Shown here: in pieces, positions 43,485 to 44,830 of the stretch
Numbering within the stretch: the first letter of the stretch is position 1
Layout: every line of letters starts with the position of its first letter
Assembly: GCF_000337475.1 (NCBI RefSeq)
Contig: NZ_AOIT01000031.1
Coordinates: forward strand, 748-45,577
From: Natrinema limicola JCM 13563
Lineage (GTDB): Archaea; Halobacteriota; Halobacteria; Halobacteriales; Natrialbaceae
Direction: 5' to 3'
DNA: 44,830 nt
Notes under the pieces: generated by a model
Databases searched by the model: none
Told to the model about the DNA's origin: nothing
The model's input: the letters and a program-made list of their open reading frames with translations, nothing else
Position numbers and translations under genes: made by a program

Positions 43485-43558
43485 AGCCGGTGGAGGGATT
43501 TGAACCCTCGACCTAATCCTTACGAAGGATTCGCTCTGCCAGTCTGAGCTACACCGGC
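43485..43558 (-). tRNA. tRNA-Thr (anticodon CGU)
   Basis: 74 bases on the minus strand. Acceptor GCCGGTG/CACCGGC pairs perfectly, with discriminator T; the D-arm is GCTC ... GAGC; the anticodon stem AATCC/GGATT holds loop TTCGTAA, anticodon CGT, reading ACG; the T-arm GAGGG-TTCAAAT-CCCTC is canonical. CCA is not encoded. There is no intron. Confidence 0.97.
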
Positions 43559-43650
43559 GCGATTGCATTCATTCGTAGGGTCGATACCAGGCATAAGGGT
43601 TGCGAATCGATCCAGTCGTGTGAACGAGTTCCGAGCCACCGGCTAACAGA

Positions 43651-44640
43651 TCAGCGCTCGAGGCGCACGTCCAGACACACGTTCAGCTCGTGGGGGGCGT
43701 ACGACCGGACAGTGTGGCGCGTCTCGACGGTCACGTCATACTCGGGCTCGGCGGCCGCACGGATCGCGCGTTCGCCCGGTCCGAACGGATCGTCTTCGTG
43801 CTGGATATCGTAGTAGTGGAGGACACAATCGTCGCCGGCGAGCGTCACGGCCGCCTCGAGGAATTCGTCGGCGCTGTGGGGGAGATTCATCACGATGTGG
43901 TCAGCCCAGTCCTCGTAGTCAGTGGCGACGTCGCGAACGTCGTCGTTGATCGCCGTTACACGGTCTTCGACCCCGTTTCGGCGGGCGTTCTCGCGCAGGT
44001 AGTCGATCGCGTCGTCGTTGATGTCCACGCCGACACACTCCGCACCGCGGTTCGCGAACGGGATGGCGAACGGGCCGACGCCGGCGAACATATCGAAGGC
44101 GTGCTCGCCCGTTTCGACTTGCTCGGCGACCCGGTGGCGCTCGGTCGCGAGCCGCGGCGAAAAGTAGACTTCCGCCAAGTCCAGCAGAAACTCACAGCCA
44201 TACTCGCGGTGGACGACCTCCGTGTCCTCGCCTGCGAGCAGTTCCCAGTCACGGACGCGCGTCTCGCCTTTGACCTTCGAAGCCTTGTTCAGCACCGTCC
44301 CGACGGGGAGATCGGACTCGAGGATGGCATCTGCGATTTCGCGTGCGCGCTCGGAATCGTCTTCGTCGATGAGCGCGGCCCTGCCGAGTCGTTCGTAGGA
44401 TGGCTCGAACGCGAGGAGATCGGCAGGCGTCGTCTGCGTGTCGCGTTCGTCGACCGTTCGGGGGACGATCTCGCCGTCCTCGAGCACCGCCTGAACGGGG
44501 TCGGGATCGGTTACCGGAATGTAGAGCCAGCCGTCTTCGACGGCGATTTCGTAGTCGTCGTCGATCAGATCCGCGTCGGCGAGCGTCGTACGCGTCGCTT
44601 CGCCGGCTTCACGCGCGACACGGACGCACGGAACTTCCAT
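43651..44640 (-). CDS. trm5: tRNA (guanine-37-N1)-methyltransferase Trm5
   Basis: A 329-residue class I SAM methyltransferase of the archaeal Trm5 type, making m1G37 next to the anticodon to prevent frameshifting. Domain D1 is at the start (EVPCVRVAREAGEATRTTLADADLIDDDYE), then ETRVRDWELLAGEDTEVVHREYGCEFLLDLAEVYFSPRLATER. The SAM motif is DMFAGVGPFAIPFA, with VGVDINDDAI, and motif IV is NLPHSA. The ATG at 44640 is used; the frame is open to 44703. The tRNA-Thr gene is on the same strand just downstream. Confidence 0.95.
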   Translation of the reverse strand: MEVPCVRVAREAGEATRTTLADADLIDDDYEIAVEDGWLYIPVTDPDPVQAVLEDGEIVPRTVDERDTQTTPADLLAFEPSYERLGRAALIDEDDSERAREIADAILESDLPVGTVLNKASKVKGETRVRDWELLAGEDTEVVHREYGCEFLLDLAEVYFSPRLATERHRVAEQVETGEHAFDMFAGVGPFAIPFANRGAECVGVDINDDAIDYLRENARRNGVEDRVTAINDDVRDVATDYEDWADHIVMNLPHSADEFLEAAVTLAGDDCVLHYYDIQHEDDPFGPGERAIRAAAEPEYDVTVETRHTVRSYAPHELNVCLDVRLER

Positions 44641-44830
44641 ACTCGGACTGGCCGGCGAGCCGCTGTAACGCTGACGTTTTGGCCCACTGCTCCCCTGCAG
44701 CACGGTGGATGAATTAATATTCGCTATATCGAATGCGCCTGGTGGTGCTGCGAATACCCCAAAATCCGTGCACGAGATTCGCGTCTGTCGGTTGGAATCG
44801 GTCCAGAATACAGGCCGATCAAGGAATCAC

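Overview
The window is chromosomal DNA of an extremely halophilic archaeon, most likely a member of the Natrialbaceae (Natrinema/Haloterrigena-like); the family placement is inference. The signs are GC-rich, strongly acidic proteins, many genes with a TATA box 24-31 bases before the start codon (leaderless transcripts), archaeal genes (LSm, ribosomal L37e, Trm5, geranylgeranylglyceryl-phosphate synthase, pantoate kinase, phosphopantothenate synthetase, Lhr and Dna2-like helicases) and haloarchaeal families (HalOD1, bacterioopsin-activator HTH, SPW repeat). It is mostly an ordinary core-genome stretch with short islands of repeat or mobile-element debris between genes.

Layout. 1-500: 3' end of an IS1341/TnpB-type element and a small HalOD1 protein. 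0.8-8.8 kb: Lhr-type helicase, Lrp/AsnC-like regulator, AIM24 protein, F420-type luciferase-like oxidoreductase, HypE/PurM-like protein, YbjQ protein and a PAP2 phosphatase. 8.9-17.7 kb: Dna2-like helicase-nuclease, small membrane proteins, a zincin, the LSm-L37e operon, a threonine-synthase-like protein and a 57-residue Cys-rich protein. 17.8-25.2 kb: archaeal lipid synthase, TRIC channel, sirtuin, HTH-10 regulator, cytochrome P450, non-discriminating-type AspRS and a ZIP transporter. 25.4-33 kb: two coenzyme A genes flanking an HTTM membrane protein, tyrS, birA, a universal stress protein and small haloarchaeal proteins. 33-40.3 kb: a 1591-residue repetitive surface protein and the bioY-bioM-bioN biotin ECF transporter. 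40.4-44.8 kb: a sodium/solute symporter operon with a tiny membrane partner, tRNA-Thr(CGU) and trm5.

Functional links: birA (an HTH plus biotin-ligase protein) probably controls bioYMN, because an inverted repeat of the BirA-box layout lies across the bioY TATA region. Pantoate kinase and phosphopantothenate synthetase are consecutive steps of archaeal CoA synthesis. The AspRS carries residues typical of non-discriminating enzymes, consistent with Asn-tRNA being made by transamidation.

The most unusual observations are: (1) downstream of aspS, three further copies of the AspRS C-terminus plus stop codon, differing from the real one almost only synonymously, each folded into a hairpin with the stop codon at its tip; (2) four copies of an 85-86 bp palindromic element placed just after genes, one of which supplies the stop codon of its neighbour; (3) a surface protein with about 15 Gln/Ala/Gly-rich repeats; (4) the candidate BirA operator; (5) a threonine-synthase homologue that lacks the PLP lysine.
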